Part shown: positions 25,510 through 34,148 of the stretch, piece after piece
Numbering within the stretch: position 1 is the stretch's first letter
Layout: every line of letters starts with the position of its first letter
From: Nonomuraea fuscirosea
GTDB taxonomy: Bacteria > Actinomycetota > Actinomycetes > Streptosporangiales > Streptosporangiaceae
Length of the DNA stretch: 64,000 bases
Direction: 5' to 3'
NCBI RefSeq assembly: GCF_003001935.1
Contig: NZ_PVNG01000009.1
Coordinates: 186,001-250,000, forward strand
The notes under the pieces: model-generated
Seen by the model: the letters and a program-made list of their open reading frames with translations, nothing else
Told to the model about the DNA's origin: nothing
Database searches by the model: none
Program-made: the position numbers and the translations under genes

Positions 25510-26430
25510 TCAGGCGAGGCCCTCGGTCAGCCAGCGGATCGGATTGGTGTGGGTGATCAGGCGGAGGACGTCCTCGCCGGTCCCGGCCTCGCGCAGGCGC
25601 GGCAGCAGGGTGTCGAAGAGGTGGGCGTAGCCGGGGCCGCCGTACTTGCCGACCTGCGCCACCCGGTTCACCCCCGTGCTGACCAGAAGACGCTCGGCGT
25701 GGCCGTCCTCGATGAGCCCGAGCGCGATCCTGGCCACCTGCTCGTGGCCGAGGCCCAGAGACCCGAGGCTCACGTACGCGCCCGCCTCGGCGATCTTCCT
25801 GGCCGCGCCCAGGTCGCCGCCCGCGTAGCCGACGGCCACCCGCGCCCCGGGCAGGCCCTGGCCGAGCAGGATCTCCAGCAGGGCGAGGGCGTTCCTGCCG
25901 TGCGTGGCGACCGGCAGGCGCGTGCGCAGCGCGGCGCGGGCGGCGGCGATCAGGCAGCGTTCCTCGCGCGGCGTCGGCTCGGCGCCCCACGAGCCGACCT
26001 CGCCGATGACGCCGGGGAACACGCCGGTCCCGTCCACGCCGCTGACGATCTCCTCCATCAGCAGGCCGGTGAGGGTGTCCACGTCCTGTTCGCCCACGTT
26101 CGTGAACGGCTCCGCGAACAGGCCCGTCGAGGCGATCACCGGCACCCGGCTGCCGGCCGCGATCCTGGCCAGGGCGGCGGCGTCGCGGCCCATGCCCAGG
26201 CAGGTCAGCTCCACCACCAGGCCGAGCTCGTGATCCGACTGGCGCAGCTCCCTGAGTTCGGCGGTGACGGTGCTCTCCTCGTCGAGCCAGCGGTGCGGGT
26301 CGGAGTCGATGCCGACCGCCCAGCGCATGTCGGTGCGCAGGTGCTCATGGGGGAGTACGGCGCCCTCGATGGCGGCGGCGCGTACAGGACCGGTGACGGT
26401 GCGGAGCAGAACGTCGGGCATAACAGACAT
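25510..26430 (-). CDS. Phosphotriesterase-like protein with altered metal ligands
   Basis: 306 residues from ATG 26430 (ATG 26421 also possible). It follows the PTE/lactonase barrel: EGAVLPHEHLRTDM (first HxH motif), VVELTCLGMGRD, GVIGEVGSWGAEPTPREER (Glu where the carboxylated Lys normally bridges, as in the PHP subgroup), and LPVATHGRNALALL. Two later ligands are not conserved: the His of the IGHxGD motif is Tyr (VAVGYAGGDL), and the catalytic Asp near the end is Gly (LLVSTGVNRV). It may be inactive or use a different metal arrangement. The homologue at 44289 keeps all of these residues. Confidence 0.8.
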   Translation of the reverse strand: MSVMPDVLLRTVTGPVRAAAIEGAVLPHEHLRTDMRWAVGIDSDPHRWLDEESTVTAELRELRQSDHELGLVVELTCLGMGRDAAALARIAAGSRVPVIASTGLFAEPFTNVGEQDVDTLTGLLMEEIVSGVDGTGVFPGVIGEVGSWGAEPTPREERCLIAAARAALRTRLPVATHGRNALALLEILLGQGLPGARVAVGYAGGDLGAARKIAEAGAYVSLGSLGLGHEQVARIALGLIEDGHAERLLVSTGVNRVAQVGKYGGPGYAHLFDTLLPRLREAGTGEDVLRLITHTNPIRWLTEGLA

Positions 26431-26569
26431 TAACCGATGTTTGCCGGGCAAAGCCGGGGCTGGCAGGAAATTTTACTTCCTGTGGCGTTTGACGCGTTGC
26501 TACTCAGCTGCAAGTGGTCACGAAGCCGGAGCCGTATCCTGGGGAGCACACCAAGTGCCGGGGGGAACC

Positions 26570-27025
26570 GTGCCGTTTCAGAACTCAGAAACCGGCGGCG
26601 CCGACGTGATCAAGGACGAGGCCGCCGATCGTTCCAGCATGCCCGAGCGCCGCACCGGCTTGCAGGGATGGCTGGACGGCATCCGCTCCACCCGCACCGG
26701 AGCGCTCACCCTGAAGATCGTGATCGGCCTGATCGGGACCGTCATGGTGGCGGGCGGGCTGATCATGGTGCCGTTCCCCGGGCCCGGGTGGCTGGTCGTG
26801 TTCGCCGGGCTGGCGGTGCTGGCCACGGAGTTCCAGTGGGCGCACAAGCTGCTGGAGTTCGGCAAGCGGACCCTGCGCGCCTGGACCGAGTGGTACAAGC
26901 GGCAGGGCTGGACCGTCCGCATCCTCGTGCTCATCGTGACGGTCGTCGCCGCGGGCGTGATCGTCTACTTCGGGCTGCGGACGCTCGGTATCGACGTCAT
27001 CGCCATCGCCGCGCGCTTCGTCTAG
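26570..27025 (+). CDS. TIGR02611 (PGPGW) family membrane protein
   Basis: 151 residues from GTG 26570, which has GGGGGA 3 bases upstream. A charged N-terminus is followed by a hydrophobic hairpin containing the hallmark VPFPGPGWLVVFAGLAVLAT, then TEFQWAHKLLEFGKRTLRAW and a C-terminal membrane helix (ILVLIVTVVAAGVIVYF). This is the conserved actinobacterial TIGR02611/putative-transmembrane-PGPGW family of unknown function. It is a single-gene unit convergent with the GroES-like gene. Confidence 0.85.
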   Translation: MPFQNSETGGADVIKDEAADRSSMPERRTGLQGWLDGIRSTRTGALTLKIVIGLIGTVMVAGGLIMVPFPGPGWLVVFAGLAVLATEFQWAHKLLEFGKRTLRAWTEWYKRQGWTVRILVLIVTVVAAGVIVYFGLRTLGIDVIAIAARFV

Positions 27026-27037
27026 CCGAAGGGCAGG

Positions 27038-27364
27038 TCATAGGTAGAGGCCCGTGCCGTGGTCGGTCTCCTGGGTGGCGACGGCGTGCAGGTCGCGTTC
27101 GCGCATGACGAGGTAGACCTTCGCGTGCACCTCGACCTCGAACTGCTCCTCCGGGTTGAACAGCACCTTGTCGCCGACCTTGACCGAGCGCACGTTCGTG
27201 CCGACGCCGCAGACCTCGCCCCACGCCAGGCGGTTGGCCATCTTGACCGTCGCGGGGATGACGATCCCGGAGCCGCTGCGCCGCTCCTGGGCCTCCTGCT
27301 CCAACCTGATCATGACTCGGTCGTGCAGCATCTGAATCTCGAACTTGGGCTCTACCACGGGCAC
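27038..27364 (-). CDS. GroES-like co-chaperone
   Basis: About 108 residues; GTG 27364 or 27358 is the likely start (PVVEPKFEIQMLHDRVMIRL). The Cpn10 fold is visible: a mobile-loop region shortened to EQEAQERRSGSGIVIPATVK, then VGTNVRSVKVGDKVLFNPEE and YLVMRERDLHAVA. It lacks the classical IVLPDTAKEKP motif of true GroES and is not next to groEL, so it is an actinobacterial GroES paralogue rather than the essential copy. Confidence 0.8.
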   Translation of the reverse strand: MPVVEPKFEIQMLHDRVMIRLEQEAQERRSGSGIVIPATVKMANRLAWGEVCGVGTNVRSVKVGDKVLFNPEEQFEVEVHAKVYLVMRERDLHAVATQETDHGTGLYL

Positions 27365-27417
27365 AAGTCTAAGAGCAGGGCAAGCAGGAGAACTCCACAA
27401 CGACAGGTGGAGGGGCC

Positions 27418-27499
27418 GCCCGGGAGCCCGAGCCCGGGGCGAAAGCGCACGGAGGCGCCGCGCGGGAGCCTGAGTCCGGGCGACAGCGCACGGAGGGTC
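27418..27499. repeat. Short ~42-base imperfect tandem repeat
   Basis: Two units (27418-27458 and 27460-27499) share the pattern GCSCGGGAGCC-GAG-CCGGG...GCGCACGGAGG with a few changes, and a third partial unit enters the end of the following gene. It lies between two gene ends. Possibly replication slippage; no function is proposed. Confidence 0.5.
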
Positions 27500-28448
27500 A
27501 GCGCGGGAGCTGGAGTTCGGCGAAGACGGGACGGTGGTCGGTGTGTTTGAGTGACAGCACCTCGTACGCCCGCACCGCCATCCGCGAGTCCGCCAGCACG
27601 TGGTCGATCGTCACCCCGGGCAGGTGCGCCGGCGGGTCGCCCTGCGGCCAGGTGGCCCGCAGCCCGCGTCCCATCACGTCGGCCGCGTCCCGGTATCCGG
27701 CCGCCAGCAGGTCGCGCATCGGCAGGTGGTCGAGCGTGGCGTTGAAGTCTCCCGCCAGCACCCGCAGCTTGCCGTCGCCGCGCGGCAGCGCCTCCAGGCC
27801 GGCCTGCCAGCACGGCGTGCTGCGGGTCCGCTTGGGCGCGCACGGGTGCACGGAGACGATCTCCACCCGGGTGCCGCCGGAGTGCTTCAGCCAGGCCCTG
27901 GCCTGCCCGAACCCGCCGATCTTGATCATCGGGACGGCGTCGAGCGGGTGCCGGGCGTAGATCGCGGACCCGCCCACCCCGTTCACGGGCCGGGTGACGG
28001 CGTGGGGGAGCGCGCGCCGCAGCCCTGCCGCCTCCAGCCGGCGCATCGCGGCCGGGGTGAACTCCTGCAGCGTCAGGACGTCCGGCTTCAGCCTGGTCAC
28101 CAGGGCCGTCAGCTCGTCCGTGTCCGCGCCGCCCACCAGCAGGTTGGCCGCCAGCACGCGCAGCGCGGGACCCTTCGCCCCCGGGTTGCCGTCGGCGAAC
28201 GCGCGGGGCAGCACGACGGGCGTCATGGCCAGCACCGACACGAGCGCGACCGTGCCCGCCGCCCACCGCCGCAGCACGCAGGCCAGCACCAGCCCGAGCA
28301 GGGCCGCGCCCAGCGCGTACGGCGTGTACGACACCACCGGCACCCAGGGAAAGTCCGGCTCGAACCCGCTCAATCTGACCACGGCCCAGAGGCCGAAGGG
28401 CGCCACCACGATCCAGCTCATCCATGTCCGCACGCCCTGTATCGCCAC
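27498..28448 (-). CDS. Membrane-anchored endonuclease/exonuclease/phosphatase family protein
   Basis: 316 residues from GTG 28448. The N-terminal third has three hydrophobic segments (TWMSWIVVAPFGLWAVVRL, YALGAALLGLVLACVLRRW, VALVSVLAMTPVVLPRAF), then the EEP catalytic domain: RVLAANLLVGGADTDELTAL, PDVLTLQEFTPAAMR (metal Glu), VSVHPCAP, VLAGDFNATLDHLPMRDLL (GDFN motif), and TIDHVLADSRM with KHTDHRPVFAEL (catalytic His/Asp pairs). The active site should face outside. The open frame continues upstream of 28448 only as an antisense shadow of the neighbouring peptidase. Substrate unknown. Confidence 0.9.
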   Translation of the reverse strand: MAIQGVRTWMSWIVVAPFGLWAVVRLSGFEPDFPWVPVVSYTPYALGAALLGLVLACVLRRWAAGTVALVSVLAMTPVVLPRAFADGNPGAKGPALRVLAANLLVGGADTDELTALVTRLKPDVLTLQEFTPAAMRRLEAAGLRRALPHAVTRPVNGVGGSAIYARHPLDAVPMIKIGGFGQARAWLKHSGGTRVEIVSVHPCAPKRTRSTPCWQAGLEALPRGDGKLRVLAGDFNATLDHLPMRDLLAAGYRDAADVMGRGLRATWPQGDPPAHLPGVTIDHVLADSRMAVRAYEVLSLKHTDHRPVFAELQLPR

Positions 28449-28500
28449 GAACGCCGATAAAGGTTCATCTAGGTCCCCCGGAAGTGAGAAGGTGTGCCCC

Positions 28501-29757
28501 ATGCACGACGTGGAAGCCCGGGTCCTCAACGCCATAGACGAACCCGAGACCGTGAACCTGCTGGCCGAGACCGTCAGGGTCCCCAGCGTGACCGGCACCG
28601 ACGCCGAGTCCGATCTGCAGCACCGTCTGGCCCGCCTGCTCACCGAGGCGGGCATGGACGTCGACGTCTGGAAGCTGGATCTGGCCGGCCTGACCGCCCG
28701 CCCCGGCTTCCCCGGTACGGAGGCGCCCAGGACCGAGGGGTACGGCGTGGCGGCCGTCACCCCGGGCGGCGAGGGCCCGCCCGCGCTCGCGTTGCAGGGC
28801 CACGTGGACGTGGTCCCGACCGGTGACCTGGCCAAGTGGGCGGGCAGCGACCCGTTCGCCGCCCGGATCGAGGGCGGGGCGCTGCACGGCAGGGGCGCCT
28901 GCGACATGAAGGCGGGCCTGGTCGCGAACCTGGCCGTGGCGCGGGCCATCGCCAGGTCGGGCGTCCGGCTGGCCAGGCCGCTGGCCGTGCAGTGCGTGAT
29001 CAGCGAGGAGGACGGCGGGCTCGGCGCGTTCGCCACCCTGGCCAGGGGGCACACGGCCGAGGCCGCGGTGATCAGCGAGCCCACCAGCGGCGCGGTGATC
29101 ACGGCGAACGCGGGCGCGCTGACGTTCCGGCTGGAGATCGCCGGACGGGCGGCGCACGGCGCCACGCGGCACGAGGGGGTCAACGCCGTCGAGGTGTTCT
29201 GGCCGGTGTTCGAGGCGATCAGGCGCCTGGAGGCCGAGCGGAACCGGGACGTGCCCGAGCACTTCGCGGGCACCGCGACGCCGTACCCGATCGAGGTCGG
29301 GACCGTGCGGGCGGGCGACTGGGCCAGCACCGTGCCGGACCTGCTGGTGGCCGAGGGCCGGCTCGGGGTGCGGCTGGACGAGGACCCCGCCGCGGCCAGG
29401 GCCGCGTTCGAGCGGGCCGTCGCGGAGGTGGCGCACCCCTGGCTGCGGGAGAACCCGCCGGTGGTGACGTGGCCGGGCGGCCAGTTCGCCAGCGGTCGGC
29501 TGCCCGCGGGGCACGAGCTGCTCGACCAGGTCAGCGGCGCGGTGGCGGACACGACCGGGGTGCGGCCGGTCGAGTCGGCGGCGCCGTACGGGAGCGATCT
29601 GCGCCTGTACGCGGCGGGCGGCATCCCCACGCTGCACTACGGCCCCGGCGACGTGCGGTTCGCGCACGCGCCCAGGGAGCAGGTGCGGCTGCAGGAGCTG
29701 CACGAGGTCACGCGGGCACTGGCACTGCTCGCTGTCCGCCGCTGCGCAGCACTCTGA
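28501..29757 (+). CDS. M20 family metallopeptidase/deacylase
   Basis: 418 residues from ATG 28501, with AGAAGG 8 bases upstream. Metal-site motifs are all present: LALQGHVDVVPTGD (first His-Asp), GRGACDMKAGLVANL (bridging Asp), CVISEEDGGLGAF (Glu-Glu), and a C-terminal His in TLHYGPGDVRFAHAP. The lid domain (FRLEIAGRAAHGATRHEGVN) is intact. Members of this branch hydrolyse N-acyl amino acids such as N-acetylornithine or succinyl-diaminopimelate, but nothing here fixes the substrate. It is divergent from the EEP gene and overlaps the convergent FAD gene by 50 bases. Confidence 0.9.
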   Translation: MHDVEARVLNAIDEPETVNLLAETVRVPSVTGTDAESDLQHRLARLLTEAGMDVDVWKLDLAGLTARPGFPGTEAPRTEGYGVAAVTPGGEGPPALALQGHVDVVPTGDLAKWAGSDPFAARIEGGALHGRGACDMKAGLVANLAVARAIARSGVRLARPLAVQCVISEEDGGLGAFATLARGHTAEAAVISEPTSGAVITANAGALTFRLEIAGRAAHGATRHEGVNAVEVFWPVFEAIRRLEAERNRDVPEHFAGTATPYPIEVGTVRAGDWASTVPDLLVAEGRLGVRLDEDPAAARAAFERAVAEVAHPWLRENPPVVTWPGGQFASGRLPAGHELLDQVSGAVADTTGVRPVESAAPYGSDLRLYAAGGIPTLHYGPGDVRFAHAPREQVRLQELHEVTRALALLAVRRCAAL

Positions 29758-31000
29758 GCAGCGCGGCGGGGCTCATCAGCGCGGGTGGCGGATCGTAGAG
29801 GTTCGTCACCCGCAGGAAGCGCCGGGTCAGCTCGGGGTCGTGCGCGGCGGCGGCGTGGAAGCGGTCGAGGTAGGCGTGCACGAGCCGCATCTTCGGCGTC
29901 AGGTCGCCCTGGACGCCGGGCAGCCGCAGGTCGCCGCCGACCGTGATCTCCCAGGGCGTGTCCACGATCCCGGCGATCCGCCGGAAGAACGGACGCGAGC
30001 TCAGGTCCGGGTCGAGCAGCGCGCCCGCCTCCATGGCCGCGACCGTCATGCCCTGGCCGTACAGGGGGTTGAAGGCGCAGACGGCGTCGCCGGTGACCAG
30101 CAGGCCCTCGGGGAAGCGGGACAGCCGCTCGTAGCGACGCCGGACGGCCGTCGGCGTCCGGTACGCGCGGGGCGGCCCGATCGGCTCGGCCGTCGTGATC
30201 AGCTCGTGCATGTCCGGGACGGTCAGGGTGGCGGCGTAGGCGGCGAAGCCGGGCAGGTCGAGTGGCGCGCCCTCCCCGTACCCGACCAGGGTGACGATCC
30301 ACCGGTCGTCCTCCAGGGCCAGCGCCACACCCGCGCGCGGCGTCTCCGGCGTGGGCCCGATGATCACGACCTGGTCGCCGCCGAGGTGGTCGTGGCGGCG
30401 CAGGAACTCCCACGTCGCGTACCGTACGTCGATCTCCACCCGCTCCTCGAGCGGCGGCTCGTAGCCCAGCTCGCCCAGCCAGGACGGCGTGCGCGAGCCC
30501 CGGCCGGAGGCGTCCATGACGAGGTCGGCCGGGATCGCCTCCCCGTCGGCCAGCCGCACCCCCGTGACCCGGCCCTGCTCGGTCAGCAGGCCGGTGACGG
30601 TCCGCTCGGACAGCACCCGCACCCCCGGCAGCGCGCTCGTCCTGCGGCGTACCTGGCCCTCCAGCAGCGGCCGGCCGACCAGCAGCCCGGCCAGGCCGCA
30701 GGTCCCCCTGGCCAGCCGGAACCCGGCGTGCACGTGGCGGGCCCGTTCCTGCATGTCGCCGTGCAGCGCGCCCCGGGCGACGAGTTCGGCGGTGATGCCG
30801 GGCAGCAGTTCTTCCATCACCTCCCTGCCCCTGGCGAGCAGGCCGTGCGCGTGGCGGCTCTGCCCGACGCCCTTGCGGTGCGCGTCCGCGTCCGGCAGGG
30901 TGTCGCGGTCGAGCACCGTGACCCGGGCGAAGCGCCGGTGCAGTGCCGCCGCGGACAGTAATCCCGACATGCTGGCGCCGATGACGACGGCGTGGTCCAT
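29708..31000 (-). CDS. FAD-dependent oxidoreductase (monooxygenase-like)
   Basis: 430 residues from ATG 31000 with AAGGGGATC upstream. The N-terminal dinucleotide fold AVVIGASMSGLLSAAALHRR has the GxSxxG variant (GASMSG); an FAD phosphate-contact region is GLLVTGDAVCAFNPLYGQGM. The HRKGVGQSRHAHGLLARG segment is common in proteins related to tryptophan-halogenase or geranylgeranyl-reductase-like oxidoreductases. No K of the halogenase motif is evident, so hydroxylase or dehydrogenase activity is more likely. The gene stands alone next to the iron-transport genes. Confidence 0.85.
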   Translation of the reverse strand: MDHAVVIGASMSGLLSAAALHRRFARVTVLDRDTLPDADAHRKGVGQSRHAHGLLARGREVMEELLPGITAELVARGALHGDMQERARHVHAGFRLARGTCGLAGLLVGRPLLEGQVRRRTSALPGVRVLSERTVTGLLTEQGRVTGVRLADGEAIPADLVMDASGRGSRTPSWLGELGYEPPLEERVEIDVRYATWEFLRRHDHLGGDQVVIIGPTPETPRAGVALALEDDRWIVTLVGYGEGAPLDLPGFAAYAATLTVPDMHELITTAEPIGPPRAYRTPTAVRRRYERLSRFPEGLLVTGDAVCAFNPLYGQGMTVAAMEAGALLDPDLSSRPFFRRIAGIVDTPWEITVGGDLRLPGVQGDLTPKMRLVHAYLDRFHAAAAHDPELTRRFLRVTNLYDPPPALMSPAALLRVLRSGGQRAVPVPA

Positions 31001-31129
31001 GTGATCCCCTTGGGAGAGTTCTCTGCGTTGTCGCGCAGAGGGTCTCCCGCGGACGGCTCACCGTTCCACGTCTTTTGCCGCGTTCCAGAGGAAACGCTCG
31101 GCACAGCGCCGCCGCCCGCGCCGGGGGTG

Positions 31130-31930
31130 TCAGGCCGGTACGCGGCGGCGGGCCTCGGGGACGATGAGCGGGGTGCCCGACTGCGGGTCCGGGATGATCT
31201 CGCAGCGCAGGTCGAACACCTGGCGCACCAGGTCGGGCGTGACGATCTCCGCCGGCTCGCCCTCGGCCACGATGCGCCCGTCGCGCATCACGATCAGGTG
31301 CGTGGCGTACCGGCACGCCTGGTTCAGGTCGTGCAGCACGGCCACCATCGTCCGCCCCTCCTCGTGCAGGTCCGCGCAGAGGTCGAGCACCTCGATCTGG
31401 TGCGAGATGTCGAGGAACGTGGTCGGCTCGTCCAGCAGCAGGATCGGCGTCTCCTGCGCCAGCGCCATGGCCAGCCACACCCGTTGCCGCTGCCCGCCGG
31501 AGAGCTCGTCCACGATCCGGTTCGCGAGGTCGGTCACGTCGGTGGCGCGCATGGCCTGCGCCACCGCCGTCTCGTCGGCCCTGGACCACTGCCGCATCAG
31601 CCGCTGGTGCGGGTAGCGGCCCCTGGCCACCAGGTCGGTCACCGTGATGCCGTCGGGCACGAGCGAGCTCTGCGGCAGCAGCCCGAGCCGCCGCGCCACC
31701 TCCTTCGACGGCAGCGACGTGATCACGCTGCCGTCCAGGTGCACCGCGCCCGTCCTCGGCTTCAGCATCCTGGCCAGCGCCCGCAGCAGTGTGGACTTGC
31801 CGCAGGCGTTCGGCCCGATGATCACGGTGAAGGACTCGTCGGGGATCGTCACGTCCAGGCCGGCGGCCACGATCCGCTGGTCGTAGGCGAGGGTGAGCCC
31901 GGTGCCGGACAGGCGCGCGGGGGTGGCCAT
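31130..31930 (-). CDS. Iron-siderophore ABC transporter ATP-binding protein
   Basis: 266 residues, Walker A VIIGPNACGKSTLLRALARM (Ala replaces the usual Gly in GxGKST), Q-loop LPQSSLVPDG, signature VDELSGGQRQRVWLAMALAQ, Walker B ILLLDEPTTFLD and the switch His LHDLNQACRY. This is the FepC/FhuC type. Its ATG overlaps the stop of the permease gene by one base (TGATG), so it is the last gene of a three-gene operon transcribed leftward from 34063. Confidence 0.92.
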   Translation of the reverse strand: MATPARLSGTGLTLAYDQRIVAAGLDVTIPDESFTVIIGPNACGKSTLLRALARMLKPRTGAVHLDGSVITSLPSKEVARRLGLLPQSSLVPDGITVTDLVARGRYPHQRLMRQWSRADETAVAQAMRATDVTDLANRIVDELSGGQRQRVWLAMALAQETPILLLDEPTTFLDISHQIEVLDLCADLHEEGRTMVAVLHDLNQACRYATHLIVMRDGRIVAEGEPAEIVTPDLVRQVFDLRCEIIPDPQSGTPLIVPEARRRVPA

Positions 31931-32937
31931 CAGTGGCGGTCCTTTCGCAGGAGCAGGACGAGGTACGTGCCGCCGATCGCGGCGGTCAGCACGCCGACGG
32001 GCAGCTGGGTGGGGGCGAGCAGTCGCTGCGCGGCCAGGTCGGCGCCGGTCAGCAGCACGGCGCCCATGAGCGCGGAGGCCCCCATGGTCACCCCGGGCGA
32101 GCGGGTGAGCCGCCGGGCGAGCTGCGGCGCGGCCAGGGCGACGAAGACGACGGGCCCGGCGCCGGCCGTGGCCACCCCGGACAGCAGCACGCCGGCCGTC
32201 AGCGCCGCCCCGCGGACGACCTCGACCCTGATGCCCATGGCCCTGGCCGCGTCGTCGCCCATCTCGATCATGCGCATCGGCCGGGAGACGTACGCGCACA
32301 CCGGCAGCAGCACCAGCAGCGCCAGCGCGACCGGGAGGGCGTGGTCCCAGCCGCGCCCGCTGAGGCTGCCGGTGAGCCAGGCTCCCGCCGTGGCGGCGTC
32401 GTTGATGTTGGCCCTGGTCAGCAGGTACGAGTTGAGCGCCACCAGCAGCGCGTTCGCCCCGATGCCGACCAGGACCAGCCGGTAACCCTGCACGCCGCCC
32501 CGGTAGGCCAGCGCGTACACCAGCACCGCCGTGACCACGCAGCCCGTCAGCGCGCCGCCCGCGATCGTCGCGGCCGAGCCGCCCGAGACCACGGCGATGA
32601 TGCCGCCGGTGGAGGCCCCGGCGGTGAAGCCGATGAAGTCGGGGCTGCCCAGCGGGTTCCTGGTCAGGCTCTGGAAGATGGCGCCGCTGATCCCGAACGC
32701 GGCCCCGACCAGCAGGCCCGTCACCACGCGCGGGGCGCGCAGCTTGCCGACGATCAGCTCGGCGACCGGGGTGCCCTGGCTGAAGAGCGCGTCGAGGATG
32801 TCGGGGACGGGCACGGTGAACTCGCCGGTGGACAGCGCCGCCACGGTGACGCAGAAGCCGGCCACGACGAGCAGCGCGGTGACGAGCAGGGCGCGGGGAG
32901 CCAGCCGTACGGACCAGGGTCCGACGCGGACGTTCAC
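31930..32937 (-). CDS. Iron-siderophore ABC transporter permease (FecCD)
   Basis: 335 residues from GTG 32937. FecCD-family signatures are PRVVTGLLVGAAFGISGAIF, LTRNPLGSPDFIGFTAGAST, and DDAARAMGIRVEVVRG (cytosolic coupling region), with about nine membrane segments. It is the second of two non-identical permeases that would form a heterodimeric channel with the one upstream. The gap between them is 49 bases and includes a near-repeat of the sequence around the previous gene end. Confidence 0.92.
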   Translation of the reverse strand: MNVRVGPWSVRLAPRALLVTALLVVAGFCVTVAALSTGEFTVPVPDILDALFSQGTPVAELIVGKLRAPRVVTGLLVGAAFGISGAIFQSLTRNPLGSPDFIGFTAGASTGGIIAVVSGGSAATIAGGALTGCVVTAVLVYALAYRGGVQGYRLVLVGIGANALLVALNSYLLTRANINDAATAGAWLTGSLSGRGWDHALPVALALLVLLPVCAYVSRPMRMIEMGDDAARAMGIRVEVVRGAALTAGVLLSGVATAGAGPVVFVALAAPQLARRLTRSPGVTMGASALMGAVLLTGADLAAQRLLAPTQLPVGVLTAAIGGTYLVLLLRKDRH

Positions 32938-32986
32938 AGCCCCGCCACCCGCCTCGGCCGTACGGGCCGGGAGCCGACACGGTCGT

Positions 32987-34063
32987 TCACAGCGCCGCCA
33001 CCCGCTTCCGCCTGGCCAGCATGATGAAGATCGGCGCGCCGATCACCGCCCACACGATCCCCACCTGCACCTCTCCCGGCCGGGCGATGAGCCGCCCCAC
33101 CACGTCGGCCCCCAGCAGCAGCACCGGCGCGGCCAGCGCCGAGTACGGCAGCACCCACCGCTGGTCGGGCCCCACCACGGCGCGCACGGCGTGCGGCACG
33201 ATCAGCCCGACGAACCACAGCGGCCCGGCCGCGGCGGTGGCCGCGCCGCACAGCAGCGTGACGGCCACGCCGGTGAGGAGCCTGGTCCGGTTCACCGCCA
33301 CGCCCAGCGCCTTGCCCGCGTCGTCGCCGAGCGCCAGCAGGTTGAGCGGCCGGGCCAGCAGCAGGCCCAGCACCAGCCCCGCGATCATGAACGGCGCCAG
33401 CCGCACCAGCGTGTCCGCCGTCTGCCCGGCCAGCGAGCCGGTCAGCCAGAACCGCATCCGGTCGAAGGTCTGCGGGTCCATGCGCAGGATGGCCGAGGCG
33501 ACCGCCGTGCACACCATGCCGAAGGCGACCCCGGCCAGCGCCAGGCGTACCGGACTCGAACCCGAGCGGCCCGAGGAGGCCAGCGCGTAGACAGCGGCCG
33601 AGGCCAGCGCGGCGCCGCCGAAGGCGAACCACACGTAGACGGCCGGGTCGCTGAGCCCGAACAGGCCGAGTGCCAGCGTGACGCCCAGCGCCGCGCCCTC
33701 GTTGATGCCGAGCAGCCCCGGGTCGGCCAGCGGATTGCGGGTCAGGCTCTGCATGAGCGCCCCGGCCAGGCCCAGCGTGGCGCCCACGCCCAGGCCGAGC
33801 AGCGTACGCGGGACCCGCAGCTCGCGGATGACCGTGTGGTCGCTGGAGCCGTCGGGGGCCACGAAGGCGTCGATGACGGTGCCGAACGACACCGACCGCG
33901 CGCCCAGCGCCACGCTGGCCAGGGCGACCAGGACGAGCACGGCGAGCGTGACGAGCAGGCCGGCCACCAGCGCAGGAGGGCGGCCCTTCGCCGTTCGCTC
34001 ACCGCCCGCCCCGGAAGCGCTCACGGAAGCGCTCACAGCGGCCGTGTCCTCAGCCGGGCGCAC
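32987..34063 (-). CDS. Iron-siderophore ABC transporter permease (FecCD)
   Basis: 358 residues from GTG 34063. A 30-residue soluble leader precedes the first membrane segment; PRTLLGLGVGATLGLAGALM, LTRNPLADPGLLGINEGAAL and DDAGKALGVAVNRTRLLTG are the family landmarks, and the last part FVGLIVPHAVRAVVGPDQRW contains the conserved VPH. It is the promoter-proximal gene of the transporter operon and is divergent from the binding-protein gene. An IdeR-type operator lies 28 bases upstream. Confidence 0.92.
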   Translation of the reverse strand: MRPAEDTAAVSASVSASGAGGERTAKGRPPALVAGLLVTLAVLVLVALASVALGARSVSFGTVIDAFVAPDGSSDHTVIRELRVPRTLLGLGVGATLGLAGALMQSLTRNPLADPGLLGINEGAALGVTLALGLFGLSDPAVYVWFAFGGAALASAAVYALASSGRSGSSPVRLALAGVAFGMVCTAVASAILRMDPQTFDRMRFWLTGSLAGQTADTLVRLAPFMIAGLVLGLLLARPLNLLALGDDAGKALGVAVNRTRLLTGVAVTLLCGAATAAAGPLWFVGLIVPHAVRAVVGPDQRWVLPYSALAAPVLLLGADVVGRLIARPGEVQVGIVWAVIGAPIFIMLARRKRVAAL

Positions 34064-34090
34064 CCGACCCCCTCTCGTCGCAGGTCAAAC

Positions 34091-34109
34091 TTAGGCAAGG
34101 CTAATCTAA
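34091..34109. promoter_or_regulatory. IdeR/DmdR1-type iron box
   Basis: TTAGGCAAGGCTAATCTAA differs from the actinobacterial iron-box consensus TTAGGTTAGGCTAACCTAA at only three positions. It is placed between the permease gene start (34063) and the binding-protein start (34149), where an iron-loaded repressor would shut down both directions. A second weaker half-site (GGCAACCCTAACC, 34122-34134) follows. Confidence 0.85.
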
Positions 34110-34148
34110 TGGGCGGATAACAAGGCAACCCTAACCAAGGAGATCCAC

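Noticed and set aside
28449-29630. A 710-residue minus-strand frame that extends the EEP gene upstream across the peptidase gene
   Set aside because: The extension is antisense to the M20 peptidase, which has all metal motifs and a ribosome site; the EEP family start is at 28448.
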